A stretch of 8,803 nucleotides of DNA from assembly GCA_905205085.1 (NCBI GenBank), contig CAJLCG010000092.1:1-8803 (forward strand). The letters are read 5' to 3'. The DNA is from an uncultured Oscillospiraceae bacterium (GTDB lineage Bacteria; Bacillota; Clostridia; Oscillospirales; Oscillospiraceae). The translations under genes were made by a program, and so were the position numbers. The notes under the pieces were generated by a model that was given only the letters and a program-made list of their open reading frames with translations, was not told where the DNA came from and did no database searches. Below are positions 1-5,684 of the stretch, one piece after another (within the stretch, counting starts at the first letter, position 1; each line of letters begins with the position of its first letter).

Positions 1-69
1 CTGCAGCTGCGAAAGGATCTGAAGGTGGAGCTGGCAGGACGTGTGGAAAAGAAAAAAGAAAAGAAATAA
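1..69 (+). CDS. 3' end of an unidentified gene
   Basis: Reading frame 1 is open from the window edge to a TAA at 67-69. It gives a 22-residue tail starting LQLRKDLKVELAGR and ending in a lysine/glutamate-rich run (KKKEKK). The stop lies four bases before a strong intrinsic terminator, which supports a real gene end. Too little is visible to name the protein. The basic tail suggests nothing specific beyond a cytosolic or nucleic-acid-associated protein, and even that is a guess. Confidence 0.6.
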   Translation: MQLRKDLKVELAGRVEKKKEKK

Positions 70-72
70 GAG

Positions 73-109
73 ACCTCTCCCGAGCCAGACGGCATCGGGA
101 GAGGTTTTT
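73..109 (+). terminator. Intrinsic terminator between convergent genes
   Basis: A perfect 11-bp stem (ACCTCTCCCGA at 73-83 with TCGGGAGAGGT at 95-105) encloses an 11-nt loop and is followed by five T residues at 105-109. It ends the partial plus-strand gene. The opposite side (45-72) is A-rich on the plus strand, so the hairpin is also followed by a T-rich run on the minus strand and could terminate the convergent minus-strand gene as well. Confidence 0.92.
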
Positions 110-122
110 ATCGTTTTCAGGA

Positions 123-443
123 TCAGCCTACGAGAACTGCGGTGCCGCTGACCGTCACCATGAGCATGCCGTTGTTGGAGCCCAGGACCTCGTAGTCCAC
201 ATCAATGCCCACTACAGCGTCGGCGCCTAGCCGGGCGGCCCGCTGCTCCAGCTCCTGGAGGGCCTGCTCCCGGGCGGAGGTCAGCTCATCTTCGTAGGTG
301 GAAGAGCGGCCGCCGAAGAAGTTGCTCAGGCCAGCGGTAAAGTCTTTAATGACATCCACGCCGGAGATGACCTCGCCAAAGACAATGCCACGGTATTCCT
401 CAATGGAACGGCCCTCTACGCTGGGGGTAGTAGTCAGGATCAT
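123..443 (-). CDS. YbjQ/UPF0145 family protein
   Basis: The product is 106 residues, the usual length of the YbjQ/UPF0145 (DUF74, 'heavy-metal-binding domain') family. It shows the family pattern: an N-terminal [12 protein letters not shown] strand, the strand [18 protein letters not shown], a linker with two glycines (FFGGRSS), a long helix with [24 protein letters not shown], and the final strand [11 protein letters not shown]. Known structures of the family are small homo-oligomeric beta/alpha folds. The biochemical role is not established, and the metal-binding label rests on weak evidence. There is no signal peptide, so it is cytosolic. An AAGGGGA ribosome site (450-456, minus strand) stands 6 nt before the ATG. 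It begins 36 nt after the upstream minus-strand gene with no terminator between them, so the two are probably co-transcribed. Confidence 0.9.
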   Translation of the reverse strand: MILTTTPSVEGRSIEEYRGIVFGEVISGVDVIKDFTAGLSNFFGGRSSTYEDELTSAREQALQELEQRAARLGADAVVGIDVDYEVLGSNNGMLMVTVSGTAVLVG

Positions 444-479
444 AAAAATTCCCCTTTTTATTCTTTTATGTGGATAAAA

Positions 480-773
480 TCAGAAGTCGCAGCAGCGGCG
501 GTCACAGAAGTTCTCCTTAATGAGAGGAAGAACTGCCTGGTGGGCAGGGTGAGCCTGATAGGCGGGCAGGTCCTCCGGGCAGGCGACCTCGGAGTAGAGC
601 ACCAGGTCGCAGTTGCTGCTGTCCATGGGGGGACAGTGGGCCTGAATGTGGACCAGGCCGGGAATCTGTCCCTGAAGGGCATTGAGCCGCTCCACGACCT
701 GGACGGCCAGCTCCTTGCGCTGCTGCTCGGTCAGCTCGGGCTTAAAATTCCAGGAGACAATGTGACGAACCAT
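480..773 (-). CDS. Stress-responsive alpha/beta-barrel (Dabb) domain protein
   Basis: The product is 97 residues and forms a single Dabb (dimeric alpha/beta barrel) domain. It opens with the family strand MVRHIVSWNFK, continues with a helix (LTEQQRKELAVQVVERLNALQGQIPGL), the strand CDLVLYSEVACPEDLPAYQAHPAHQAV and a cysteine-rich end (NFCDRRCCDF) where relatives usually have a CVDYE-like strand. Dabb proteins are small cytosolic dimers of mostly unknown substrate, some induced by stress. I place the start at the ATG ending at 773, not at the in-frame ATG 24 nt upstream (797), because an AAAGGA ribosome site lies 8 nt before the former and would fall inside the coding region of the longer version. 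A near-consensus sigma-A promoter (812-840) precedes it. The YbjQ-like gene follows within 36 nt. Confidence 0.88.
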   Translation of the reverse strand: MVRHIVSWNFKPELTEQQRKELAVQVVERLNALQGQIPGLVHIQAHCPPMDSSNCDLVLYSEVACPEDLPAYQAHPAHQAVLPLIKENFCDRRCCDF

Positions 774-811
774 GGGGAACATCCTTTCCTTTGTCAAATT
801 TGGATGGTCTT

Positions 812-840
812 ATTATAAAGGTGTGCATGAGGTTCGTCAA
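812..840 (-). promoter_or_regulatory. Sigma-A promoter for the Dabb/YbjQ pair
   Basis: Read on the minus strand: -35 TTGACG (840-835), a 17-nt spacer, and a perfect -10 TATAAT (817-812). Predicted initiation is near 805, giving a leader of about 30 nt. The TGA inside TTGACG is the stop codon of the upstream minus-strand gene, so the promoter starts inside that gene. No terminator separates them, so read-through from the GH18-like gene is also possible. Confidence 0.85.
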
Positions 841-1643
841 CGAAGAATCTGCGTGCGGCTGGTGGAAAAGGATAAGCCCAGGGCAGGAGCCGCATCCCGC
901 AGGTCAGCCCAGGCGCCAAGGACGGTGGAAATCCCCACACTGCGGGCTACCTCCACCTTTTTGACCAAAGTCTGGTCGTCATCGAAGAGAACGAAGTGGG
1001 CCCCGGAGTCCCGGCTCATGTAGGTGAAGTACCGGGCGCACAGTTCCCGGGAGAAGAAAACCGAGGGGTTGCGCTCCTCCATCAGCCGGTGCAGCTGTTC
1101 CTGGGTCAAGGGGCGCCCACTGCCGGTAGGGGAAGGGAGAAAGAAATCCTCTGCCGACCGCTGAAGGGCCAAAACCACCCGCTCCCGGCCAAAGCGCTGC
1201 CGGGCCTCCTCCAGCCGCAGCTGCAGAGAGCCTCCGGACAGGGCGGAGGAGATCATCACCTGGGCGTGGGGAGAGCAGGAGGCGTAGTGCTCCGGCACCA
1301 GCAGGTTCCAGCCCCGACGGGAGCACTCGTTCCCAAGCAGGGACACCGTCTCCTCCAGAGGGGGCAGGCGGCCGGCCTCAAAGTCGCACACCACCCCGGA
1401 AAAATTTCGGGCGGCGCACTCCCGGGTCACCTCCTGACAGAAAGGACCGGGACGGCCCAAGCCGTCAAAGTCCCGGCAATCCAACACCATCCATCCTCCA
1501 TAGGGAGCGGAATTACCCCCTGTGCGGAACAGATGGGGCCCCTGGCCCATGCGGTAGGCCAGGTGGGCGGGGGTGACAGACAGCCCCCGGATCTCCCGGA
1601 GTTGGTCAGGTGTGACGGTAATACAAAAGCGCATGGAAGACAT
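837..1643 (-). CDS. GH18-like (SleL/YaaH-related) glycosidase domain protein
   Basis: This 268-residue protein has no signal peptide, LysM or membrane segment. I recognise a glycoside hydrolase 18-type TIM barrel by two landmarks. SGVVCDFE (82-89) matches the SleL/YaaH catalytic strand DGVNIDFE, keeping the D87-x-E89 pair needed for substrate-assisted catalysis. The C-terminal part (LTQEQLHRLMEE...YFTYMSRDSGAHFVLFDDDQTLVKKVEVARSVGISTVLGAWADL) follows the closing portion of YaaH-like enzymes (exposed-strand 'wf.D..s...K..la...gl.gv..W'). SleL/YaaH enzymes cleave spore-cortex muropeptides at N-acetylglucosamine. This protein is shorter than the usual GH18 domain of about 320 residues and lacks the outermost Asp of the DxxDxDxE motif, so its activity is uncertain. 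The start is fixed by an AAGGGGGAG site 5 nt before the ATG. Family assignment is by eye; a cytosolic or spore-compartment role is inferred. Confidence 0.68.
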   Translation of the reverse strand: MSSMRFCITVTPDQLREIRGLSVTPAHLAYRMGQGPHLFRTGGNSAPYGGWMVLDCRDFDGLGRPGPFCQEVTRECAARNFSGVVCDFEAGRLPPLEETVSLLGNECSRRGWNLLVPEHYASCSPHAQVMISSALSGGSLQLRLEEARQRFGRERVVLALQRSAEDFFLPSPTGSGRPLTQEQLHRLMEERNPSVFFSRELCARYFTYMSRDSGAHFVLFDDDQTLVKKVEVARSVGISTVLGAWADLRDAAPALGLSFSTSRTQILR

Positions 1644-1655
1644 GGCGACTCCCCC

Positions 1656-1684
1656 TTGTCCAAATTTTTCGAACGTGATATGAT
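1656..1684 (+). promoter_or_regulatory. Candidate sigma-A promoter for the yqeG operon
   Basis: -35 TTGTCC (1656-1661), 17-nt spacer, -10 TATGAT (1679-1684). Initiation near 1691 would leave a leader of about 80 nt carrying the hairpin at 1712-1740. The CCCCC just before the -35 doubles, on the other strand, as the ribosome site of the divergent GH18-like gene. I found no convincing promoter for that minus-strand gene in the same gap. Confidence 0.6.
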
Positions 1685-1711
1685 ATTGCTCAGCGCGTAA
1701 TATTCAGCGCG

Positions 1712-1740
1712 GCCGGTCTGTGACACTTTATGAGACCGGC
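1712..1740 (+). other. Leader hairpin upstream of yqeG
   Basis: A perfect 8-bp inverted repeat (GCCGGTCT at 1712-1719, AGACCGGC at 1733-1740) encloses a 13-nt loop in the predicted 5' leader. No T run follows on either strand, so it is not a standard terminator. It could be an RNA leader structure or an operator for a dimeric regulator; the sequence does not decide. Confidence 0.5.
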
Positions 1741-1770
1741 GGGAAAACTAGAACAAAGGAGGACACATCC

Positions 1771-2277
1771 GTGCCCTTTTCACCCATACCCCGAGGGGTC
1801 TACCCCTCGGTGACCAGCTTAGACCCCAAAAAGTTAAAAGAGAAGGGAATCACCCTGGTGCTGGCCGACCTGGACAACACCCTGGTGCCCTACAAGGTGC
1901 TGGAGCCCTCTCCCGAAGTATCCGCCTGGATGGCGGCGCTGAAGGAGGAGGGAATCGACCTGTTCCTTCTCTCCAACAGCCGAAAGCCCGGACGGGCCCA
2001 GAAGTTTGCCCAGCAGGTGGGCATTCCCTACCAGGGACACTCGGGCAAGCCCAAGAAGGCCGGGTATTTTAAGGCCATGGAGCGCATGGGCCGCACCCCC
2101 CAGGAGACCATTATGGTGGGCGATCAGATCTTCACCGACACTCTGGGGGCCAACCGGGCGGGCGTTACCCCGCTGCTCATCCGTCCCATCCGCCTGGCGG
2201 GCAACCCCGGGCGGTATGTCCGCTATGCGGCAGAAACCCCCTTCCGCCTGCTGGGAGGAAGGAGGCCCTTCCTATGA
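1771..2277 (+). CDS. yqeG: YqeG family HAD IIIA-type phosphatase
   Basis: This 168-residue protein is close to the usual YqeG length of about 170. HAD motifs are all present: I, LADLDNTLV with nucleophile D33 and D35; II, LLSNSRK with S68; III, the lysines of SGKPKK (93-96); IV, VGDQIFTDTLGANRAG with D118 and D123. The N-terminal GVYPSVTSLDPKKLKEKGI is typical of YqeG. The family is related to the mitochondrial phosphatidylglycerophosphatase Gep4, so a lipid-phosphate substrate is possible, but the bacterial substrate is not settled. It should be cytosolic or peripheral to the membrane. I choose the GTG at 1771 because AAAGGAGG (1755-1762) lies 8 nt upstream; an in-frame ATG at 1720 would place that site inside the gene and start within the leader hairpin. 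Its stop overlaps the next start (ATGA), indicating a translationally coupled operon. Confidence 0.92.
   Translation: MPFSPIPRGVYPSVTSLDPKKLKEKGITLVLADLDNTLVPYKVLEPSPEVSAWMAALKEEGIDLFLLSNSRKPGRAQKFAQQVGIPYQGHSGKPKKAGYFKAMERMGRTPQETIMVGDQIFTDTLGANRAGVTPLLIRPIRLAGNPGRYVRYAAETPFRLLGGRRPFL
2256..2273 (+). promoter_or_regulatory. Hairpin over the ribosome site of the endonuclease IV-like gene
   Basis: AGGAAGG (2256-2262) and CCTTCCT (2267-2273) form a perfect 7-bp stem with an AGGC loop, ending exactly one base before the ATG at 2274. The Shine-Dalgarno GGAGG (2261-2265) lies partly in the stem and partly in the loop. The structure also lies within the last codons of yqeG, so a ribosome finishing yqeG would open it. 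This fits translational coupling of the overlapping genes. Confidence 0.6.
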
Positions 2278-3149
2278 GCGCACGATTTGGACCGGCGGGC
2301 AACGCCGAGAGCTTTTCCAAAGTCCACAAGTCCTCCCTAGCGGCGCCTGCCTGGATTGCCCAGCAGGGATTGGATTGCTACGAGTACCAGTGCGGCAAAG
2401 GAGTCCACGTAGGGGAGGACACCGCCCGGAAGCTAGGAGAGAAGGCAAGAGAGGCAGGCATCGCCCTGTCCGTCCATGCCCCCTACTTTATCAACCTGGC
2501 TAACCCCGACCCGGAGAGCCGGACAAAGACCACAAATTATGTGCTGGAGAGCTGTTTTGTGGCCCAGGTGATGGGAGCGGAGCGAATCGTGATCCACTCG
2601 GGGGCCCTAATGAAGCGCAGCCGCCGGGAGGCGCTGGACATCGCCAAGGAGACGATGACCATGGTGCTGGAGGCCTGTGACCGCCAGGGGTATGGGAACA
2701 TCACCTTGTGCCCCGAAACCATGGGGAAGATCAACCAGCTGGGAGATCTGGACGAGGTGCTGGAGCTGTGTACCTTGGACCAGCGGCTCATTCCCTGCAT
2801 CGACTTTGGCCACCTGTACGCCCGCTCTCTGGGAGAACTGGAGGGGGAGCAGGCCTGCCGGGAGATGCTGGATAAGGTGGAGCGGGTGCTGGGAGAGGAG
2901 CGGGCTAGCCGCTTCCACAGTCACTTCTCCCGCATCGAGTTCACCCCCAACGGCGGAGAAAAGCGCCACCGCACCTTTGCCGACCACGGAGGTTTTGGTC
3001 CGGACTGGACGCCCCTGGCCCGGGAGGTGGCCCGCCGGGGCTGGAGTCCCACCTTTATCTGCGAAAGCGCAGGGACACAGGCAGAGGACGCAGTGGAGAT
3101 GAAGAGAATTTACCAGGGCTTCTGCGGCCCTGAGGAGGCATTATCATGA
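2274..3149 (+). CDS. Endonuclease IV-like (AP2Ec family) TIM-barrel protein
   Basis: This 291-residue protein is in the length range of endonuclease IV (Nfo, about 280). Nfo uses a three-zinc site to cut DNA at abasic sites. Most metal ligands are recognisable in order: H68 (SVHAPYFINLA), H108 (IVIHSGA), E148 (CPETMGK), D177 and H180 (CIDFGHLYA), H215 (FHSHFSR), H232 (EKRHRTF) and E264 (ICESAGTQAED). The DxH pair of E. coli Nfo (D229, H231) appears here as KRH, so one zinc ligand may be replaced or supplied by E229 or D237. The C-terminal stretch TFADHGGFGPDW is characteristic of a clostridial/archaeal branch annotated as 'TIM barrel protein' or 'deoxyribonuclease IV'. AP endonuclease is the first guess, but a sugar-phosphate isomerase-like role cannot be excluded. 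GGAGG lies 8 nt before the ATG. It overlaps yqeG and the peptidase gene by 4 nt each. Confidence 0.85.
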   Translation: MSARFGPAGNAESFSKVHKSSLAAPAWIAQQGLDCYEYQCGKGVHVGEDTARKLGEKAREAGIALSVHAPYFINLANPDPESRTKTTNYVLESCFVAQVMGAERIVIHSGALMKRSRREALDIAKETMTMVLEACDRQGYGNITLCPETMGKINQLGDLDEVLELCTLDQRLIPCIDFGHLYARSLGELEGEQACREMLDKVERVLGEERASRFHSHFSRIEFTPNGGEKRHRTFADHGGFGPDWTPLAREVARRGWSPTFICESAGTQAEDAVEMKRIYQGFCGPEEALS

Positions 3150-4210
3150 ACCATGTTGAAAAAATTTCCCGTGCTCTGGAGGAGTATGGCCTGGACGCTA
3201 TGCTGGTGACCAGTGAACCGGGGGAGCGCTACGCTCTGGGCTTCCAGGGAGAGGGCTGGCTGCTGGTAGGAAAGCAGGGAGCCCACTACTCTACCGATGG
3301 GCGGTATATCGAGGCGGCCCAAAAGCAGGTGAAGGGAGTTCAGCTCTCCCTGATCTCGGCTGAGAAGGGACACCTGTCTCTAGCCCGGGATTATATCCGT
3401 GCCCAGGGGTTTGAAAAAGTGGGCTTTGAGAGCGGTTATATGAATGTAGAGCAGTATCAGCGCCTGTGCGACGCGCTGCCCTGCAAGCTGGTACCCGCTC
3501 AGAAGCTGCTCACTGGGCTGCGGGCCTGTAAGGACGAAGAGGAGCTGTCCGCCATGCGCCGGGCTCAGGAGATCACAGACCAGGCATTTCGGGAGATTTT
3601 GAACTTTATCCGTCCGGGTATGACCGAGCAGCAGGTGGCAGCCCGGCTGGTATATGAGATGCTGCGCCGGGGCGCCCGGAAGGTATCCTTTGATCCCATC
3701 GTGGCGGCGGGAGCCAACGGCTCCATGCCCCACGCGGTACCGGGCGAGACAGTGATCCAGGCCGGGATGTTCGTTACCATGGACTTTGGCTGCATCTGGG
3801 ACGGCTACTGCTCCGACATGACCCGTACCGTGGCGGTGGGACAGCCCACGGAGGAGATGGAGAAGGTGTACTATACCGTCCTCCAGGCCCAGAAGGCGGG
3901 TATTGCCGCGGCCCGGGCCGGGGTGACCGGCAGCGAGATCGACGCCGCCGCCCGCCAGGTGATTGTGGAGGCTGGGTACGGCGAGTACTTCACCCACAGC
4001 TTTGGCCACTCCCTGGGTCTGGAGATCCACGAGGCCCCCAATGCCTCCCCCTCCCAGCAGGAGGCGATGCCTTCCGGCGCGGTGATCTCCGCCGAGCCGG
4101 GAATTTATCTGCCTGGCAAGTTTGGCGTGCGCATTGAGGACGTGTTGGTGCTGCGGGAGGGCGGCTGTGAGGACCTGACCCGCTCCCCCAAAGACCTGAT
4201 CGTTCTTTGA
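3146..4210 (+). CDS. pepP: M24 family Xaa-Pro aminopeptidase
   Basis: This 354-residue protein matches the length of Bacillus YqhT-type aminopeptidase P. Residues 1-125 form the creatinase-like N-terminal domain (YSTDGRYIEAA, KVGFES). Residues 130-354 form the pita-bread catalytic domain. All five dinuclear-metal ligands are present: D213 (MDFG), D224 (CSDMTRT), H288 (FGHSLGL), E317 (SAEPGIY) and E331 (VRIED). The substrate-binding histidines H196 (PHAVPG) and H295 (EIHEAP) are also there. The enzyme removes N-terminal residues preceding proline, normally with Mn, in the cytosol; proline dipeptidase is the main alternative. The ATG overlaps the previous stop (ATGA), with GAGGAGG 7 nt upstream. 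Its position directly before efp repeats the yqhT-efp order of Bacillus. Both partners act on proline-rich products, one in peptide turnover and the other in translation. Confidence 0.95.
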   Translation: MNHVEKISRALEEYGLDAMLVTSEPGERYALGFQGEGWLLVGKQGAHYSTDGRYIEAAQKQVKGVQLSLISAEKGHLSLARDYIRAQGFEKVGFESGYMNVEQYQRLCDALPCKLVPAQKLLTGLRACKDEEELSAMRRAQEITDQAFREILNFIRPGMTEQQVAARLVYEMLRRGARKVSFDPIVAAGANGSMPHAVPGETVIQAGMFVTMDFGCIWDGYCSDMTRTVAVGQPTEEMEKVYYTVLQAQKAGIAAARAGVTGSEIDAAARQVIVEAGYGEYFTHSFGHSLGLEIHEAPNASPSQQEAMPSGAVISAEPGIYLPGKFGVRIEDVLVLREGGCEDLTRSPKDLIVL

Positions 4211-4235
4211 TTTGCCGGAATTTTAGCAAACCCCC

Positions 4236-4264
4236 TTGTCAAAACAGGGGAAACAGGGTAAAAT
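4236..4264 (+). promoter_or_regulatory. Sigma-A promoter for efp
   Basis: -35 TTGTCA (4236-4241), 17-nt spacer, -10 TAAAAT (4259-4264), with initiation expected near 4271 and a leader of about 30 nt. The -35 is preceded by CCCCC and followed by AAACAGGGG, forming a C-run/G-run pseudo-palindrome also found before the PucR-like gene. No terminator separates it from the peptidase gene, so efp may also receive read-through. Confidence 0.82.
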
Positions 4265-4302
4265 AAATTAGTTCATTAAAAACACAATGGAGGATGATTC
4301 CT

Positions 4303-4872
4303 ATGGCAATGATTTCCGCCAGTGATTTCCGCAACGGCGTGACCTTCGAGATGGACGGTAAGGTCATGCAGGTCGTCGAGTTCCAGCACGTAAAGCCCGG
4401 CAAGGGCGCCGCCTTTGTCCGTACCAAGATGAAGAACATCATCACCGGCGGCGTGACCGAGACCTCCTTCAACCCCACCGCCAAGTTTGAGCAGGCCTTT
4501 GTCGAGCGTAAGGACATGGAGTACAGCTACAACGACGGTGACCTGTACTACTTCATGGATATGGAGACCTTTGACATGCTGCCCATCAGCAAGGACCTGC
4601 TGGGCGACTCCTTCCGTTTCGTGAAGGAGAACATGAGCTGCAAGGTCATGTCCTACAAGGGCAGCGTCTTCGGTGTGGAGCCCCCCACCTTCGTGGAGCT
4701 GGAGGTCACTGAGACTGATCCTGGTTTCAAGGGCGATACCGCTACCAACGTGACCAAGCCCGCCACCCTGGAGACCGGCACCGAGATCAAGGTCCCCCTG
4801 TTCATCAACCCCGGCGACAAGATCAAGATCGACACCCGTACCGGCGAGTACCTGGAGCGCTGCAAGGGCTAA
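4303..4872 (+). CDS. efp: Translation elongation factor P
   Basis: This 189-residue protein is close to the usual 185 for EF-P. EF-P binds between the P and E sites of the ribosome and rescues synthesis of consecutive prolines. Residues 1-65 are the KOW-like domain I with the tip loop [14 protein letters not shown], where K34 is the position modified in other bacteria. Domains II and III follow: [20 protein letters not shown], then [35 protein letters not shown], which is highly conserved, and the end [12 protein letters not shown]. No EpmA/EarP-type modification gene is in the window. Of three in-frame ATGs (4294, 4303, 4309) I choose 4303 because GGAGG (4289-4293) is 9 nt upstream; 4294 touches the ribosome site. 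The stop codon lies inside the first arm of the downstream repeat. Confidence 0.97.
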   Translation: MAMISASDFRNGVTFEMDGKVMQVVEFQHVKPGKGAAFVRTKMKNIITGGVTETSFNPTAKFEQAFVERKDMEYSYNDGDLYYFMDMETFDMLPISKDLLGDSFRFVKENMSCKVMSYKGSVFGVEPPTFVELEVTETDPGFKGDTATNVTKPATLETGTEIKVPLFINPGDKIKIDTRTGEYLERCKG

Positions 4873-5023
4873 GCGTCCGAGCCGTTGCGAACAGCGCGGA
4901 TGGACCGGAGCGAAGAATACAAACCAGGAGCCGTAGAGCGGATCTGTTTGTGTTCTGAGACGGAGGGAAGCCGCGCGTTGTGAGCAGGCGAGGCGTGATA
5001 ACGCTAAGCGTCCGAGCCGCTGC
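4868..5023 (+). repeat. Self-complementary structured element with direct-repeat ends
   Basis: A 21-base sequence, beginning GCTAAGCGTCCGAGCC, occurs at 4868-4888 and again at 5003-5023 with one mismatch. The intervening sequence, about 135 bp per unit, pairs with itself in nested order: 4872-4876 with 5001-5005; 4881-4883 with 4987-4989; 4886-4888 with 4984-4986; 4890-4899 with 4971-4979 (one bulge); and an 11-bp central stem, 4914-4924 with 4946-4956 (one T-G pair). The first copy starts over the efp stop codon. No open reading frame with a ribosome site is present. This looks like one full and one truncated copy of a dispersed palindromic repeat, or a structured transcript tail. I do not recognise it as a named family. 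Confidence 0.6.
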
Positions 5024-5057
5024 AATTATGCCGTCCCCTGAAAAAAGTAATCGTGTT

Positions 5058-5080
5058 TGAGGCTGCGCCTCAGAAAGGAG
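5058..5080 (+). promoter_or_regulatory. Hairpin plus ribosome site of the CD1247-like gene
   Basis: TGAGGC (5058-5063) and GCCTCA (5067-5072) form a perfect 6-bp stem with a 3-nt loop that ends one base before the AAAGGAG ribosome site (5074-5080). That site is 6 nt from the ATG at 5087 and fixes the start there, rather than at an upstream in-frame TTG (5057). I saw no clear sigma-A promoter between efp and this gene, so it may be read from the efp promoter. Confidence 0.55.
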
Positions 5081-5086
5081 TACCCC

Positions 5087-5503
5087 ATGACCATTTCTGA
5101 AAAAGTCGCCTATCTGAAGGGCTTGGCTGAGGGCCTGAATCTGGACACCGAGAAGTCCAAGGAGGGTAAGCTGATCTCCGTGATGATCGGCATCCTGGAA
5201 GAGGTGGGCCTGTCCATCGAGGACCTGGAGGAGAACGCCCTGGCGCTGGGTGAGGAGATCGATGTGCTCTCCGACGACCTGGCCGATGTGGAGTCCGTGG
5301 TGTTCGAGGACGAAGAGAATGACGAGGACGAAGAGGATGAGGACGACTACTTTGAGGTGGAGTGCCCCAACTGTGAGGAGCCGCTGATCATCGACGACGA
5401 GGCCCTCGCCGCCGGGGAGATTCAGTGCCCCAACTGTGAGACCCGGTTCTCTCTGGACCTGTCTGACGACACCGTAGAGGCCAAGGACGAAGAGGATCAG
5501 TAA
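5087..5503 (+). CDS. CD1247 N-terminal domain-family zinc-ribbon protein
   Basis: The product is 138 residues. Residues 1-70 form the helical CD1247-type N-terminal domain found across Clostridia (MTISEKVAYLKGLAEGLNLDTEKSKEGKL, then ISVMIGILEEVGLSIEDLEEN and LGEEIDVLSDDLADVE). Residues 73-91 are a strongly acidic linker made almost only of D, E and N. Residues 93-117 hold a zinc ribbon, with C93-x2-C96 (CPNCEEPL) and C114-x2-C117 (CPNCETRF), and an acidic tail follows. The fold suggests a small cytosolic zinc protein, perhaps a partner of the transcription or translation machinery, but the family has no established function. It lies downstream of efp in the same direction and ends at a strong terminator. 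Confidence 0.85.
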   Translation: MTISEKVAYLKGLAEGLNLDTEKSKEGKLISVMIGILEEVGLSIEDLEENALALGEEIDVLSDDLADVESVVFEDEENDEDEEDEDDYFEVECPNCEEPLIIDDEALAAGEIQCPNCETRFSLDLSDDTVEAKDEEDQ

Positions 5504-5531
5504 AGCACTCTTTCGTCAATCAATCGCATAG

Positions 5532-5563
5532 ATGCCGCAAAGCGGAAGCTTTGCGGCATTTTT
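5532..5563 (+). terminator. Intrinsic terminator after the zinc-ribbon gene
   Basis: A perfect 12-bp stem (ATGCCGCAAAGC at 5532-5543 with GCTTTGCGGCAT at 5548-5559) is capped by a GGAA tetraloop of the GNRA type and followed by five Ts (5559-5563). It closes the efp/zinc-ribbon transcription unit. Confidence 0.95.
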
Positions 5564-5606
5564 ATGTCAAATCAGTTTCCATTGCGTGGCTGTCAAGGTT
5601 TTACCC

Positions 5607-5635
5607 GCATGTCTGCATCGATCCCGTCCATACTA
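5607..5635 (+). promoter_or_regulatory. Sigma-G-like promoter for the lipoprotein gene
   Basis: GCATG (5607-5611), a 17-nt spacer and CATACTA (5629-5635) agree with the forespore sigma-G consensus known from Bacillus (GMATR, about 17-18 nt, CATNNTA). Initiation near 5642 would give a leader of about 43 nt. No good sigma-A promoter is visible in 5564-5684. Short motifs like this arise by chance, so confidence is moderate. Confidence 0.5.
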
Positions 5636-5684
5636 AATGCCGGATGGCACATCCAAATCATCGTATGATGGGGAGGAAACAGCG

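Noticed and set aside
996..1700. Plus-strand open frame opposite the GH18-like gene
   Set aside because: Its composition (Gly, Pro, Gln, His rich) is typical of antisense frames, it has no ribosome site, and it covers the divergent promoter region.
4236..4258. C-run/G-run repeat as an intrinsic terminator of the peptidase gene
   Set aside because: The stem is only 4 bp and no T run follows; the match to a sigma-A promoter is better.
4868..5023. CRISPR array
   Set aside because: There are only two repeat copies, separated by 114 bp of self-complementary sequence, and no cas genes nearby.
4276..5025. Minus-strand open frame opposite efp running into the repeat element
   Set aside because: It mirrors the conserved efp codons and has no recognisable domain or start signal.
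4873..5086. Riboswitch or T-box leader for the zinc-ribbon gene
   Set aside because: The region is structured, but I see no conserved core of a known riboswitch, no T-box sequence and no terminator/antiterminator pair before the gene.
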